Part shown: positions 1 through 9,704 of the stretch, piece by piece
Layout: every line of letters begins with the position of its first letter
Position numbering within the stretch: position 1 is the stretch's first letter
Origin: Codonopsis lanceolata
Lineage: Eukaryota; Streptophyta; Magnoliopsida; Asterales; Campanulaceae
Direction: 5' to 3'
Length of the DNA stretch: 64,000 nt
Assembly (NCBI GenBank): GCA_013146195.2
Contig: CM028377.1
Coordinates: 167,069,824 to 167,133,823, forward strand
Notes under the pieces: model-generated
What the model saw: only the letters and a program-made list of their open reading frames with translations
The model's database searches: none
Told to the model about the DNA's origin: nothing
Made by a program: the position numbers and the translations under genes

Positions 1-440
1 ATGTGTGTGTGTGATCACCAGTCATAGAGAATATCTTAACAAAAATAGTTTTATTAAGCTAAGCACCACATTCATATGAAAATGAGAGTTTACTTAAAAC
101 CAATGCAACATAGAGTATGAGATCTACCATCCAAACCCGGTCTATTACAGAAAGAGAGATCACCTAGGATTTCAAAAACTTATACATCCATCCCATGCAC
201 TTCTATGTATGACATACATTACTCTCCTATCCCAATTACTTGTAATAGCTAAGATTATGCTAACACAGTGAGCTTGCGAATAATGTGAATATGAAGTGTA
301 GATCAATTTTACATGTCTTACCATCAAAATAACAAACACAACCATTGGCAAGAAGATCAATAGGTCTTTAATAGCTTGTAATGTAAGGCCATGGTGTAGG
401 GGGATATGATGGAAAGGTAAGAGAATACAAAGCAAGAGAG
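1..440 (-). repeat. Direct repeat R1 (element-internal sequence abutting LTR1)
   Basis: This stretch recurs in direct orientation at 2261-2700, starting with the same TGTGTGTGATCAC-like block and ending at the same GAGAG. Its right end coincides exactly with the LTR1 end at 441, so it lies outside that LTR, whereas the second copy lies inside the element. On the minus strand it holds only short broken reading frames. It is probably 3' internal sequence of the same Gypsy family into which another member inserted; no protein domain is recognisable. Confidence 0.6.
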
Positions 441-1296
441 TGATCGATGTCTTATTTTAATTAAATACTTGCAAGTGGACAAGACTATTGTAGAATAGTT
501 TTGGGAAGCAAGGGTCGAACCAAAGAGACAAGAAGATCGCAAATAGCACAATTATCGGTAGCAAATTATTAACCTAAGGGGGGTTTTATATTGATTTTAC
601 TCTAAACTAATTATTATTCTAAAGTTAACTAATTTAGCAGCAATTACAGATTATGAAGATCTTATGGTGGAGGGAAATCTAGGATTAGGGTTTCACTTGT
701 ATCTCCTCTATGGCTTATTTTAATAAAGTATCATTCAATTTCTTGCGTTCGTTCACAAAATATAGATATAGCCTGTCGAATTACCGTTTAGTCTCCAACT
801 CCAAATAATTCGTCCATTCTATATCCTAGGCACAAGAACATATGATCCTAACTGTCACTTAGGTCATATATGGAACCTGACCCTAACTCATCACTCTCGT
901 GCATCGATAGGTTCAATTTATCATGATGGTGAGCCAGTGTACGGCATATGCACATTGATCATTCAGTTATCCACACCTCTAGGCCTTTATTATTCACGAT
1001 TACATTCACTTGTTTAAAATGAAATAATAGAGGGATTGATAAACACCACAATCAACAAGAATTGAATGAATAAAAAAATATATAAAGCATAGATTCGATA
1101 CAAGTTACCTCCCAACTCCTAGATTAATGGATGTTTAGTTCATCCTTGAAGATGAACAACACATGGAGATGATTGAATACATGGATCGATCTTCAAAACT
1201 ATAATTACAATAACTAAATTATGTTATACACTCTAAATCCTATGCTAGAACTATCAAAAACTACTTCTTGGACCTTTTTGAGGTTTGGCTACCGTC

Positions 1297-1308
1297 CTTT
1301 ATTTATAC
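1297..1308 (-). promoter_or_regulatory. TATA box of LTR1
   Basis: TATAAATAAAGG on the minus strand is conserved at 39005-39016 and near 58546 in the other two LTR1 copies. It sits roughly 70 bp downstream of the palindrome array. Confidence 0.65.
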
Positions 1309-1374
1309 CATGGAGTTGTAGGGGGTTTAGGAGTTTTAGTCTGGCTTGAAAACCTCCGAAAGTCGGTTCTGCCT

Positions 1375-1497
1375 ACCTTGCGCCGCAAGGTCATTACTCC
1401 CTTGCGTCTGCAAGGGTCTTCAATATCCGAGGCTTGTTGTCTGAACTCACTGCCTACCTTGTGGAGGCAAGGTAAAAATACCTTGTGGCCGCAAGGT
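1375..1497 (-). repeat. Four-unit palindrome array in LTR1 U3
   Basis: Four imperfect inverted repeats of 17-18 bp, with consensus ACCTTGYGGNCGCAAGGT, lie at 1375-1391, 1399-1416, 1456-1473 and 1480-1497. Each can fold as a short hairpin. The same four units, individually diverged, occur upstream of the TATA box at about 38826-38938 and 58377-58479. Confidence 0.75.
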
Positions 1498-1621
1498 CTC
1501 CAGACTTCACCTTTTGTCGTTTCTTCTTCAATTTACACTTTGGCCCCTTCTTGGAATACTCACCAAAAAGCCTTATAATTTGTATACTTTCACCTAAAAT
1601 CCTGAAACTCATAAAACAACT

Positions 1622-1979
1622 GAAAAACACATATCAGTAGCCAAAAGCCTCGTGAAATCGCTCAATTTAAGTCATAAAAGTGCCCGAAATCGACGTATAA
1701 CATACATCGATTAAATACCCCCAAACTTAAACTTTACTCGTCCACGAGTAAACAATACTTATAAATACAAAAGCAATTAAACAAAAATAACGAAAATCTT
1801 GAAAAACACATATCAGTAGCCAAAAGCCTCGTGGAATCGTTTAATTTAAGTCATAAAAGTACCCGAAATCGACGTATAAAATACATCGATCAAATACCCC
1901 CAAACTTAAACTTTACTCGTCCACGAGTAAACAATACTTATAAATACAAAATCAATTAAACAAAAATAACGAAAATCTT
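1622..1979 (-). repeat. Tandem duplication of the LTR1/PPT junction, about 179 bp
   Basis: Two head-to-tail copies each contain the first ~90 bp of the LTR, its terminus and the adjoining PPT and internal bases. The unit starts GAAAAACACATATCAG at 1622 and 1801. The copy nearer the internal region keeps the perfect terminus CATCGATCA; the other has CATCGATTA. Slippage or unequal exchange is the likely origin. Confidence 0.75.
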
Positions 1980-2260
1980 TTTGGAGGGTGATACTATTTA
2001 CACTCCTCTAGAAACCCACAAACTCAAGGAGACTCTTACGAGTGACTCGGCTATGCGGATAAATACAAAAACTAATAAATACAAAAGCAGGGAAAAATTA
2101 AACTATAAACAATAAAAAAATCTGTTTGGATTCAACCTCAAGTCATAATAGCATGGCATACCAAAATAGTCTCAGTCCGATGCTCACCACATATGTGCAG
2201 ACTAATCACATAAAACCAACTGACTTATACTCAAAACTGCTACTAGTCTTAATTTCTCCG
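1893..2260 (-). mobile_element. Internal region of the LTR1 element next to the PPT
   Basis: This begins with the PPT on the minus strand and continues as A/T-rich sequence without a recognisable reading frame. It links LTR1 to repeat R2. It is non-coding as far as can be seen. Confidence 0.45.
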
Positions 2261-2700
2261 TGTGTGTGTGTGATCACGTGCCAGTCTTAAAGAATATCTT
2301 GACTAAAAAAAATTTATTAAGCTAAGCACCCCATTCATATGAAAATCAGAGTTTAATTAAAACCAATGCAACAAAGAGTATGAGATCTACCATCCAAACT
2401 CGGTCTATTACAGAAAGAGAGATCACCGAGGGTTTTAAAAACTTATATATCCATCCCATGCACTTCTATGTATGACATACAATGCACTCTTATCCCAATT
2501 ACTTGTAATAGCTAAGATTATGCTAACACAGTGAGCTTGCGAATAATATGAATATGAAGTGTTAGATCAATTCTACATGCCTTACTTATCAAAGAAAACA
2601 AACACAAGCATTGACAAGAAGATCATTAGGTCCTTAATAGCTTGTAATGTAAGGCCAAGGTGTTGGGGGATTTGATGGAAAGGGATTAGAATTCAAAGTG
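2261..2700 (-). repeat. Direct repeat R2 (second copy of 1-440)
   Basis: This is the second copy of the 440-bp repeat, with scattered substitutions and small indels relative to 1-440. It lies on the internal side of LTR1. Beyond GAGAG the two copies diverge, because copy one is cut by the LTR there. Confidence 0.65.
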
Positions 2701-3686
2701 AGAGAGCAAGATTACCCTTTACCCCTAATATTTCCAAACAAAAGGAAGTTTTTCCGAATTAGGCTAGGACCTGCAAAGACCACAAGTGGGGGGGGGGTAT
2801 TTTCTTTTCTTTTTCTTTTATTATTTCTAATTGCCCCCCCCCCCACCAAACTTGTTTTGTACCATATATCAAGCAAAAAATATCTCATCATCTTTTTCAG
2901 CAAAATTTTTCTAATAAATTTCCTCTTGAATTGTACTCCCGTTTCATTTTTCGTCGATCTATTTTTTATTATTATTTTTAACAAGGACGGGATGACGAAG
3001 TCTTCAGAAAACTTGCCTAACTGAAAAATGGTCCCATAAAATTAATTCCCCACCCACATCCTACTCTCTCAAAGGGTAGGCTAAAAGTGTATAGGCTTTT
3101 AGGGTTAAGTTAATGTGGGTAATAGAAACGATGTCGAATGGGGGCCGATGTGTGCTTAGCACACTCCATTCTTTTTAATTAGGCTCAAAAGGGAACACTA
3201 GGGATATTTTTAGTAAAGGTCAGAGAATATTTAGGCTCTATCGATCCAAAGATGGCCTAAATCATTTCTTAATGCCAAATGCTCATGCAGTTTTTAAAGC
3301 ATGTAAGACACATAAAATATCATATCAACTGTGGGAATTGTAGGGTTGAATGTTTAGCATCACTGTATTTCACATATGAATTTGCTAAACAAAAGGATGG
3401 TAGGACAATCGAGACTAACTTGCGGACACGGTTGTCAGTGAGCTTGAGATATATTAGTGAAAAAATCCAAGGGATCTAACTTATCATGCAATTGACCCTA
3501 AGTTACAATTCAACGCAACAATCATGTTCGGATAGCTATTCATCATATTTTTGTGCAAATTTTGTTGAAAAGAAATGGGTGCTATAAACTTTATAAAACT
3601 ATTCTAATCGATCCATAATTATGGTGATGTAGGTGCAAGATTTGGAGAAAATCAAGAATTTTGCAAAATCAAGTAAATTCGAGAAG
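2701..3686. other. No gene recognised; opposed G and C homopolymers
   Basis: About 1 kb of low-complexity, A/T-rich sequence. The short frames here are not convincing and match no family I recognise. It contains a G10 run (2788-2797) and a C11 run (2834-2844) 36 bp apart. It probably belongs to the element flanking the assembly gap. Confidence 0.4.
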
Positions 3687-3786
3687 NNNNNNNNNNNNNN
3701 NNNNNNNNNNNNNNNNNNNNNNNNNNNNNNNNNNNNNNNNNNNNNNNNNNNNNNNNNNNNNNNNNNNNNNNNNNNNNNNNNNNNNN
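3687..3786. other. Assembly gap of exactly 100 N
   Basis: One hundred consecutive N bases, the conventional placeholder for a gap of unknown size. The frames that appear to span it are artefacts. Sequence on the left need not be contiguous with the Tat aORF sequence on the right. Confidence 0.99.
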
Positions 3787-3938
3787 ACGAGTTATCCGAG
3801 CAAAAATCAAAAGCGATTAAATCGAACAAAGAAACACAAGTACAAGAAACAAGAAACAAAAAGGATCTCATTCATAATAATAAAGTGTATAGATACAAAG
3901 GAGAATCAAAAACAGTGGCGCGCATGCCAAATGAAATC

Positions 3939-6900
3939 CTAGGCTTGACCGGGAGGAGGAGGAGGGGGATGCTCTTTGGCACCGGCCCGATATTGTAGCT
4001 CGTATTGGATGTTCAGCTCCCTACGAGCAGCTTCATCCTCAGTTGCTTTGGCCTGAGACTCCGCTTCAATCTGCTCGGTCTATTTTAAAGTTTCGTCTTC
4101 AGACTCTAATTCTTCAATCAGTGAGCAGACATTCACTTCGTCCACGGGTGGTGGAACCCAGGGTGCCCGCCCGGCATCAACGTCGTTCTTCGCCAATGTG
4201 GCCAGTTCATCCTTGGTGTAAGGAACCAGCGCGTGGAAGGGGCGAGCAACCTCAGCATAAGGGTCGAGCACAGCCCATTCTGCCATTGTTTTCATCCCCA
4301 CTCCACCATAGCCGGCGAGCATTCTTAATAAGTGATTGGTTCCATGGGCGAAGTAGGGGAGAATAGCCGCTTCCACAGCATTCTCAAAGGCTTGGGACTT
4401 CTTATAGTTTTCCACCGCGGACTCCTCGGCCTTCTTCAGCTTTTGGACCAGCTCCTCAATGCGTTTCTCGTCCTTAACGGCCTACATCTTGAGAGAATCC
4501 TTCTCCACTCGCAAGAGATCCCTCTGCTTAATGACCGCGGCCAGAGCGGTCTCCCCATTTTCCTGATCGGCTTGGTTTTTCTTCACCTGGCCAACCAACT
4601 CTGTTTTTTCGGTGGTTAGAGCACCGTTCTGGGCAACCAGATTTAGATTACGTTCAAGCATCTCGGCCTCTTTCTTCTTGGTCGCCTCAGCATTAGCCTC
4701 CAGTTGGTCGGCCAGGCGGGCCACCGCCGACTTTTCCATCACCAAACCTCGCAAGCCCTGGTCGCCTCCTCCGCTTATGCGAAGCCTTCCTTTTCTTCAT
4801 TGTACCGATCATAGAGATTGGTACAAGTGGAAGCGATCTACGAACAAAAGGCAAATAATCAGAGCAGGAAACAAAGAAAGAAGAGAAAAGTAAATCACTG
4901 GCAAATACTTTACCTTGCTCAGGCAGAGCCCCACATTTTCGACCAGGACATGGCCGATAGTGTCTCGGTCCAGGGCCAGGCCGTCATGCATGGCCCTCTC
5001 GATAATGCCCTTACCCACCAAAACTCCAGGGCTTCCGCGGGCGTGCAGATCAATGCCCCCCAGCAAAGGGGCATCCTCGGATATTTCTTTAACCAACACC
5101 CGCGCAGCGCTGGTAGTAGCGGCATCACAAAGCAGAGGCGCCTCCAAGAAGCTTCCCGCTCGAAGTGGGGGGCAATAGACAGGGTCGGTTCGACTTGAGC
5201 CGGCGATGAACTTCCCTAATGAGGAGGGTTGGAGCTCTTCTTCCTCTTGCCCTTTGCCTTGGCATCCTTGGCAGCGGGCACCACAGAGATGTTGGCGGCG
5301 CGGCTCGCTAGCCTTCAACAAAGAATGGCCGCGATGCTCTCTTTGTGTGGCTTCTTTCTGGGTGGTAGCGGCAATCTTAGGTGCCATCGCCTTCTTGGCC
5401 AGACTTGCGACCCTGCCCAAGTCCGGGATTTTCTTTGTTGGTGGTCAGAACGGCACCTTGGGCAAGTCTACGGGTTTGTTAACCTTCAAGTCAGCTGCCC
5501 GCTGGTCAGCCTCTTTCTTTCGCTGCCTCAAAACTGCCAAGTTCTTCATTCCTGAAACGAGGCAAAACAAAACGAGAATAGAATGAGCTCAAGAAAGAGA
5601 TGAATAAAATAGAGAAAATATTAATGACTAGCAAACAACCATCCTGATCTTCATAATGGCTGCCTGATCGGCACTCCTGCCTAGCTAGCCGTTGACACTC
5701 GACGCATTCGCGCTTGAACATTCGGCCATGACAGTCATCCCAATAAGGGTGGGGGTTCTCGGGCACGTGGATCAGGAGGGGCTCCACCTCGGAGACCTCT
5801 GCTCGCATCACTCTGGCCAAACACAAGTAGCGCAGATTACAGACCAGTTCCTTCCAATCAAGAAGAAATTGATGGCCGACACATTTCTCATTTTCTTCTA
5901 TCACCCCTACGGCGGCTTTCAACGCAACTAATCGGGCAGTTTCCCCCGAGCTGAAGTCTTGTTTGGAGGCCTTGGGAATTTTGATTTCGCTGGTTGCCGT
6001 GGGCATGAACGGCCAGCTAACCCGGGATTCAATGAACATGACCCTCCTGTCCCAAGCTTCTACCTTCCCAAGAACCTCAGACAGTAGCCTAAAAAAATTG
6101 GAGTTGGCCCTCACTCCAATCCTCCCGCCTGTGCTCGGGGCAAAGATAAATAGCTTCCGGAGCAAATACATGTCCGGCTCAAACCCTAGCAGTCTGCTCG
6201 CCACCGTGAAAGCTGTGATAGTGCGGACAATATTTAACATCAAATCACAGGGGACGGCTTTGGTCTCGTTTAAGAAGTCCACCAAGAAGGGCTCTAGCGG
6301 GAGACGTAATCCAACGCAGAAAAAATCGGTGAAGAATAAGAGCTCGTTTCCCTGTTCGCGGGAAAGATTGACCCTGGCGGGCACATCCATTGTGCTTGCC
6401 TGGTAATAGGCGGGATTAACAGCGAGGGACGCGAGCCACGCCGTCACCTTGTCCGCCGTGTCTAGTGTGGCCCAGTGAGCAGCGTATCGGTTCTCGTCTG
6501 CATTGACGTACCATTCAGGCTCTTCCTCCTCTTTTTCTTCCTCCTCGACTACTTCGTCAAGAGGGACCTCCACTTGAGAACCTCCTACCATAGTGAAGCA
6601 GCGAGCAAGGGGAACATTGTCCTGGTCATCTATTTCCTCCTCAGGACTGGCTTCCACCTGAGAGCGAATAGTTTTCTTAAAGCGCCGGGCAAGCGGCATG
6701 TCGTCTACCTCATCGGCATCTGAGGCCTCTCCGGCCACCTCGTTTTGCTCGGCCCTTACTTGCCTAGCCGAATCTCCAACAGGGGCTGCCTGTTGGTTGA
6801 GGCCTTGCCCAACAGCGAAGCCACCGGTCACACTATCCTCTCCAGAATCTTCCTCGCTGGAGGAATCAGTCAAATCTACCACGGGGGCAGTTGCACACCT

Positions 6901-7037
6901 CTGAACCGTAGGCCCGACCACGGATTTGGCTCCCTCGTCGCACTCGGTGCCAATTGAAGGGGACTTCTCGCTGCTTAGCGAGTCGTTTTTCCGCCATAGC
7001 TAAAAGCCTCGCGGTCATTCTCGGATATGTCAGACAT
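3939..7037 (-). pseudogene. Antisense accessory gene (aORF) of a Tat-like Gypsy element, decayed
   Basis: The protein resembles the plant 'putative gypsy-type transposon' family (PF04195, Transposase_28-like). Its cellular role is unknown. From the ATG at 7037 there is an acidic Ser/Glu-rich N-terminus (VVDLTDSSSEEDS), then a conserved block with FFCVGLRLPLEPFLVDFL and a following LGFEPDMYLLRKLFIF at about 6150-6320. After an intron (about 5545-5645, ending TTTCAG) come a basic segment (MKNLAVLRQRKKEA), a second intron starting near 4908, and a long charged coiled coil to 4080. Breaks are a one-base frameshift near 6995, a frame change near 5425, and TAG codons near 4490 and 4080; the tail continues in frame to a TAG at 3939-3941. 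It lies antisense to its LTR, between pol and the 3' LTR, as described for extra ORFs of Tat elements. Copies: 38292-38611 and 57395-58164. Confidence 0.7.
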
Positions 7038-7324
7038 CTACAAAGAGATCGAGGAAGATGGCTATCAGAATTCTGCTCGGGTAACTAGCAAAGAAAAAGG
7101 GAAAGAAATCCTAAGTCTAGGTCAACACAAGAGGCTCTGCCCGGCTAGCGAGCAAGATCACGGGTTCTATTCCTCGATCTCTACCTAAGGGCGGTCTTAC
7201 CTTCTTAAACCCTAATAGGGGCACTTGGAGATGAAGAAAAAAAGCAAAAGCCATCCATAAACCCAGAAAAACTAGAAAAACCTGAAAAACCGAAAACAGA
7301 GTGAGGGAAAAGTTGAAAACTTAC
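7038..7324 (-). other. Predicted 5' UTR intron of the Tat aORF
   Basis: On the minus strand a donor CA|GTAAGTTTTC lies at about 7324 and an acceptor TTTGTAG directly precedes the ATG at 7037. The homologous copy has GTAAGTTTTC at about 38031 and ATGTAG just before the ATG at 38292. Shared position and consensus splice sites in two diverged copies support a real intron. Confidence 0.6.
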
Positions 7325-7551
7325 TGTGATTTCTGGATTGATGCGTCCTCTGTAAGCAATTCAAGAAAAAATCGAAACCGTCGTGAAAACTACGAACGCC
7401 GAGGACTGAATGGATGCTGGAAACGGAGGGACAATTTCGTCGGAGCCTAGGAGAAGACACATCAGTAGCAGCAGCAGCAGCTTCAAGTTCTTCAGAATTT
7501 TCTCTCTCTAAAACTCGGAGACGATAAAAGAGAAGAAAGGGGAGAGAGGTC

Positions 7552-7564
7552 GGCCTTTTATAGG
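7552..7564 (-). promoter_or_regulatory. TATA box of the aORF
   Basis: CCTATAAAAGGCC on the minus strand is followed by a pyrimidine-rich leader. It is about 48 bp outside the LTR edge at 7610. The homologous CCTATAAAAG lies at 37803-37812, about 35 bp outside the second LTR. Confidence 0.65.
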
Positions 7565-7584
7565 ACGGGTTCTCGATGGTTTTT

Positions 7585-7606
7585 AGGGGGAAAAAAGGGG
7601 GGTGGA
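7585..7606 (+). promoter_or_regulatory. Polypurine tract of the Tat-like element
   Basis: An uninterrupted run of A and G, AGGGGGAAAAAAGGGGGG, lies immediately upstream of the LTR start TGAAGCGCC. The minus-strand copy near 37770-37785 has the related GGGAAAAGGGA before TGAAACGACG. It primes plus-strand DNA synthesis. Confidence 0.6.
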
Positions 7607-7609
7607 GCC

Positions 7610-8719
7610 TGAAGCGCCGCTCGGGAATTCACGGCCCATCATCACAACGCATTTAATGCGCCGCTTCGTGCTCCGTACCCCGTCAAGTCACCAAACCTTG
7701 TGACGGCTCACGCACCTCAAACCCACTCGCTTGGTATGCCCCCTGCAAACAAGCTTTCTCAACACGCTACAGCTGTCCGCCGGTCAAAGTTCCAGATCTT
7801 TCTACCAGTAAACTCGGCCCAATTATTGACTCCTGAAAATTCACAATTGTTGAAACTCGCGCGAGTATCTAGTTTAAACGCTCCTCGCTCCGAGCATGAA
7901 TGCTCGCCAGATAAGGAGCTAGGGGCCACTGATATGCCCAGCCGAAACCTGGTCACGAGCAAGGCACGAGCTATCCTCACGTTCCGGTCATGAGTACAAT
8001 GCATATGGGGCCCACAGGCCTAGCGAGCAAAGTGATGGAAGCCCCAAGCAGCGAGCAACATAGCTCTCATCCAAACCTGGTCAGCAAGGGCCTTGCCTGT
8101 CTGACCAGAGGCCATGCCCGGACATCACACATTTAGCAAAGAAACCAGATTCATCTCGTCCCAACCTGATCGAGCGTTGGCCTTGCCCGCCCAACCAGGG
8201 GTCGTCCCTTGGGCCAACAACAAGTTCAAGAGCAATGCAAGTGGAATGGCCGGACTGAGCCCTGCTCGCCCGGGCACACATCAAACAGGAAGCTCCAGCG
8301 GCTTGCTCTCCAAGACAAGTAAAAGGTTTCCATGTTTAGGCAGAACACTTGCCTTATCTGCTACTACATCTACGCGGCCAGCCGCCTATCACGCCTAAAA
8401 TCAAGGGATTCTCTCCTTGATTGATCCGGTAACTATGGAAACTGAATCCTAGATGGATTCAACCACCTTGGGGGCTTATAAATACCTCCCCGTAATCCTT
8501 AACAAGGTACACACACTTTCTTGAGCCTCGATACTCTGTCGATTTGCTTTCAAGCTTACACACGAGACTTACTCTCACGCCGGAGGGGTTTCGTGAGGCC
8601 CTGCCTTGCACCTCTACTCTGGCTTTCTTGTGTTTTCAATAGGCTTAAACAAGGTGATCTCGAAGCCCAGATATCCTACCCAACTCAAGGACTGCCCAAG
8701 CTGTGATTTTTCCACATCA
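7610..8719 (+). repeat. LTR A of the Tat-like Gypsy element, 3' LTR
   Basis: Boundaries come from comparison with 36774-37768 (opposite strand): both begin TGAARCGNCG and end CACATCA. The LTR's own TATA box, TTATAAATAC, is at 8476-8485, followed by a leader with ACTTACTCTCACGCCGGAG that is conserved in both copies. No primer-binding site follows the right edge, and the PPT lies at the left, so this is the 3' LTR. It abuts a Helitron helicase remnant. LTR ends are set by comparison, to within a few bases. Confidence 0.7.
8476..8485 (+). promoter_or_regulatory. TATA box of LTR A, divergent to the aORF promoter
   Basis: TTATAAATAC drives rightward transcription, whereas the aORF TATA box about 0.9 kb away drives leftward transcription. 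The inverted copy keeps both signals (CCTATAAATA on the minus strand at 37011-37020, CCTATAAAAG on the plus strand at 37803-37812). Confidence 0.6.
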
Positions 8720-8722
8720 AAA

Positions 8723-9209
8723 AGGCATCAATGACATTCGTGGAATAAGAACAGTTCCGCCAAAGTTGCCCTTTGAAAGAAGTTTGCCTTCTAAAACGTG
8801 ATTTTCAAGTCTTGTATTAATCAGTCTATGTTCCGCAGCAGCATAACTCCGTTGTTTCAATTTTCAAATTCAACTCATGATTTGGAGTTCCTGAACATTT
8901 AATTCCATTTAAAAATTCAAGAGTATGAATATCATTCATTAAACCAACAATTTTATCAGACTAGCACGTAGAATCAGAACTCAAATACAAATTTCATGCT
9001 GAGTTGTTAATTGATACCATGTAGTCATTGATTGAATTAACAATATCGAGAGTCGACGCCAAAATAGCTCTATCTCCAAACAACGTTACGTCACACAAAT
9101 CACTTCCAAAACCAAGATATGTACTTTCAACAATTGGATCGTTGAATAAGACAATCAATTTAGCATACATACATAACTTATTCTGCTCGACATACCACTT
9201 CCATATCAC
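8723..9209 (-). pseudogene. Helitron-type PIF1 helicase, C-terminal remnant
   Basis: The minus strand reads a decayed C-terminal part of the PIF1-like DNA helicase found in plant Helitrons and in PIF1-family proteins. In order: DPIVESTY, RAILASTLDIVNSINDY, NLYLSSDSTC followed by a stop, LMNDIHTLEFLNGIKCSGTP, then in another frame NHVLEGKLLSKGNFGG and VLIPRMSLMP. These blocks match the known order of the family (RAILAPT, YLSSDS, MND, GIP.HEL, L.PRM). There are at least three in-frame stops and one or more frameshifts, and the helicase N-terminus with the Walker motifs is absent. The frame ends where LTR A begins (8719). No Rep domain or terminal hairpin was found nearby. Confidence 0.75.
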
Positions 9210-9276
9210 AGTTCAACAATGAGTGTCTTATTCTGCTTGACATACGACTTCGATATCACAGTTCAACAATGAAATC
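9177..9276. repeat. Tandem duplication, 50-bp period
   Basis: Two copies of a 50-bp unit start CTTATTCTGC at 9177 and 9227, differing at a few bases. They overlap the upstream end of the helicase remnant. Confidence 0.8.
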
Positions 9277-9704
9277 AGGGTAAGCCAAAAAAAAAAAAAA
9301 CATGAGTGACTATGATAACTGGTAAGCAAGAATACTCCGAACCTTTTTAAAAAAACCACAATTAATACCACATGCCATCCAATCACATAAACAAAATAAA
9401 ATTCACAAGTCTAGCGAGCCAAATAGTAAGTCTAGCGAGCCAAATAGTAAGTCCAGCATCCCAAATACTCTTTTAGTTAGATCAATTAAACCTAATACAT
9501 AGGAATCCAACAAATTAATGCTACATGTTTATTAACTCAATCAAGTTACAATTCCTATCTATCTACCTGCACATAAATAACAATGTGGTACTGTGTCAAA
9601 CTGTTAAAATACAAATCCTAAAAGCCTGACCACCACAATTGATAACATAACTGATCTAAATCAAACATAACAGGATATGAAAATCAACTTGTTTTCGAGC
9701 TTCT
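9277..9704. other. Non-coding spacer with a 21-bp tandem repeat
   Basis: No gene is visible. It contains a poly-A run near 9288 and three head-to-tail units of 21 bp starting at 9408, 9429 and 9450 (AGTCTAGCGAGCCAAATAGT; the third is diverged). Confidence 0.6.

Larger units (their letters stand above)
441..1892 (-). repeat. LTR1, minus-strand Tat/Athila-like Gypsy LTR
   Basis: On the minus strand the LTR begins TGATCGATG and ends CATCGATCA, giving 9-bp inverted termini (plus-strand positions 1884-1892 and 441-449). Just outside the 5' edge is a purine-rich AAGTTTGGGGGTAT tract, typical of the polypurine tract (PPT) beside Tat/Athila Gypsy 3' LTRs. A minus-strand TATA box, TATAAATAAAGG, lies at 1297-1308. 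About 179 bp at the PPT edge are tandemly duplicated (near 1622-1800 and 1801-1979), so an older, slightly mutated end CATCGATTA is also seen at 1705-1713. Copies occur at 38612-39874 and 58165-58747. Lineage assignment rests on PPT and terminus style only. Confidence 0.75.

Noticed and set aside
1285..1578. 97-residue plus-strand frame in LTR1
   Set aside because: It lies wholly inside the LTR and runs through the palindrome array antisense to the LTR; no conserved protein features.
3599..3998. Frames spanning the N gap
   Set aside because: They read through 100 unknown bases; the right part is antisense to the aORF tail.
4043..6406. Several plus-strand frames of 80-147 residues
   Set aside because: Shadows of the minus-strand aORF; composition follows the opposite strand's codon pattern.
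9408..9470. CRISPR-like spaced repeats
   Set aside because: Only three directly adjacent 21-bp units with no spacers, in plant DNA; a simple tandem repeat.
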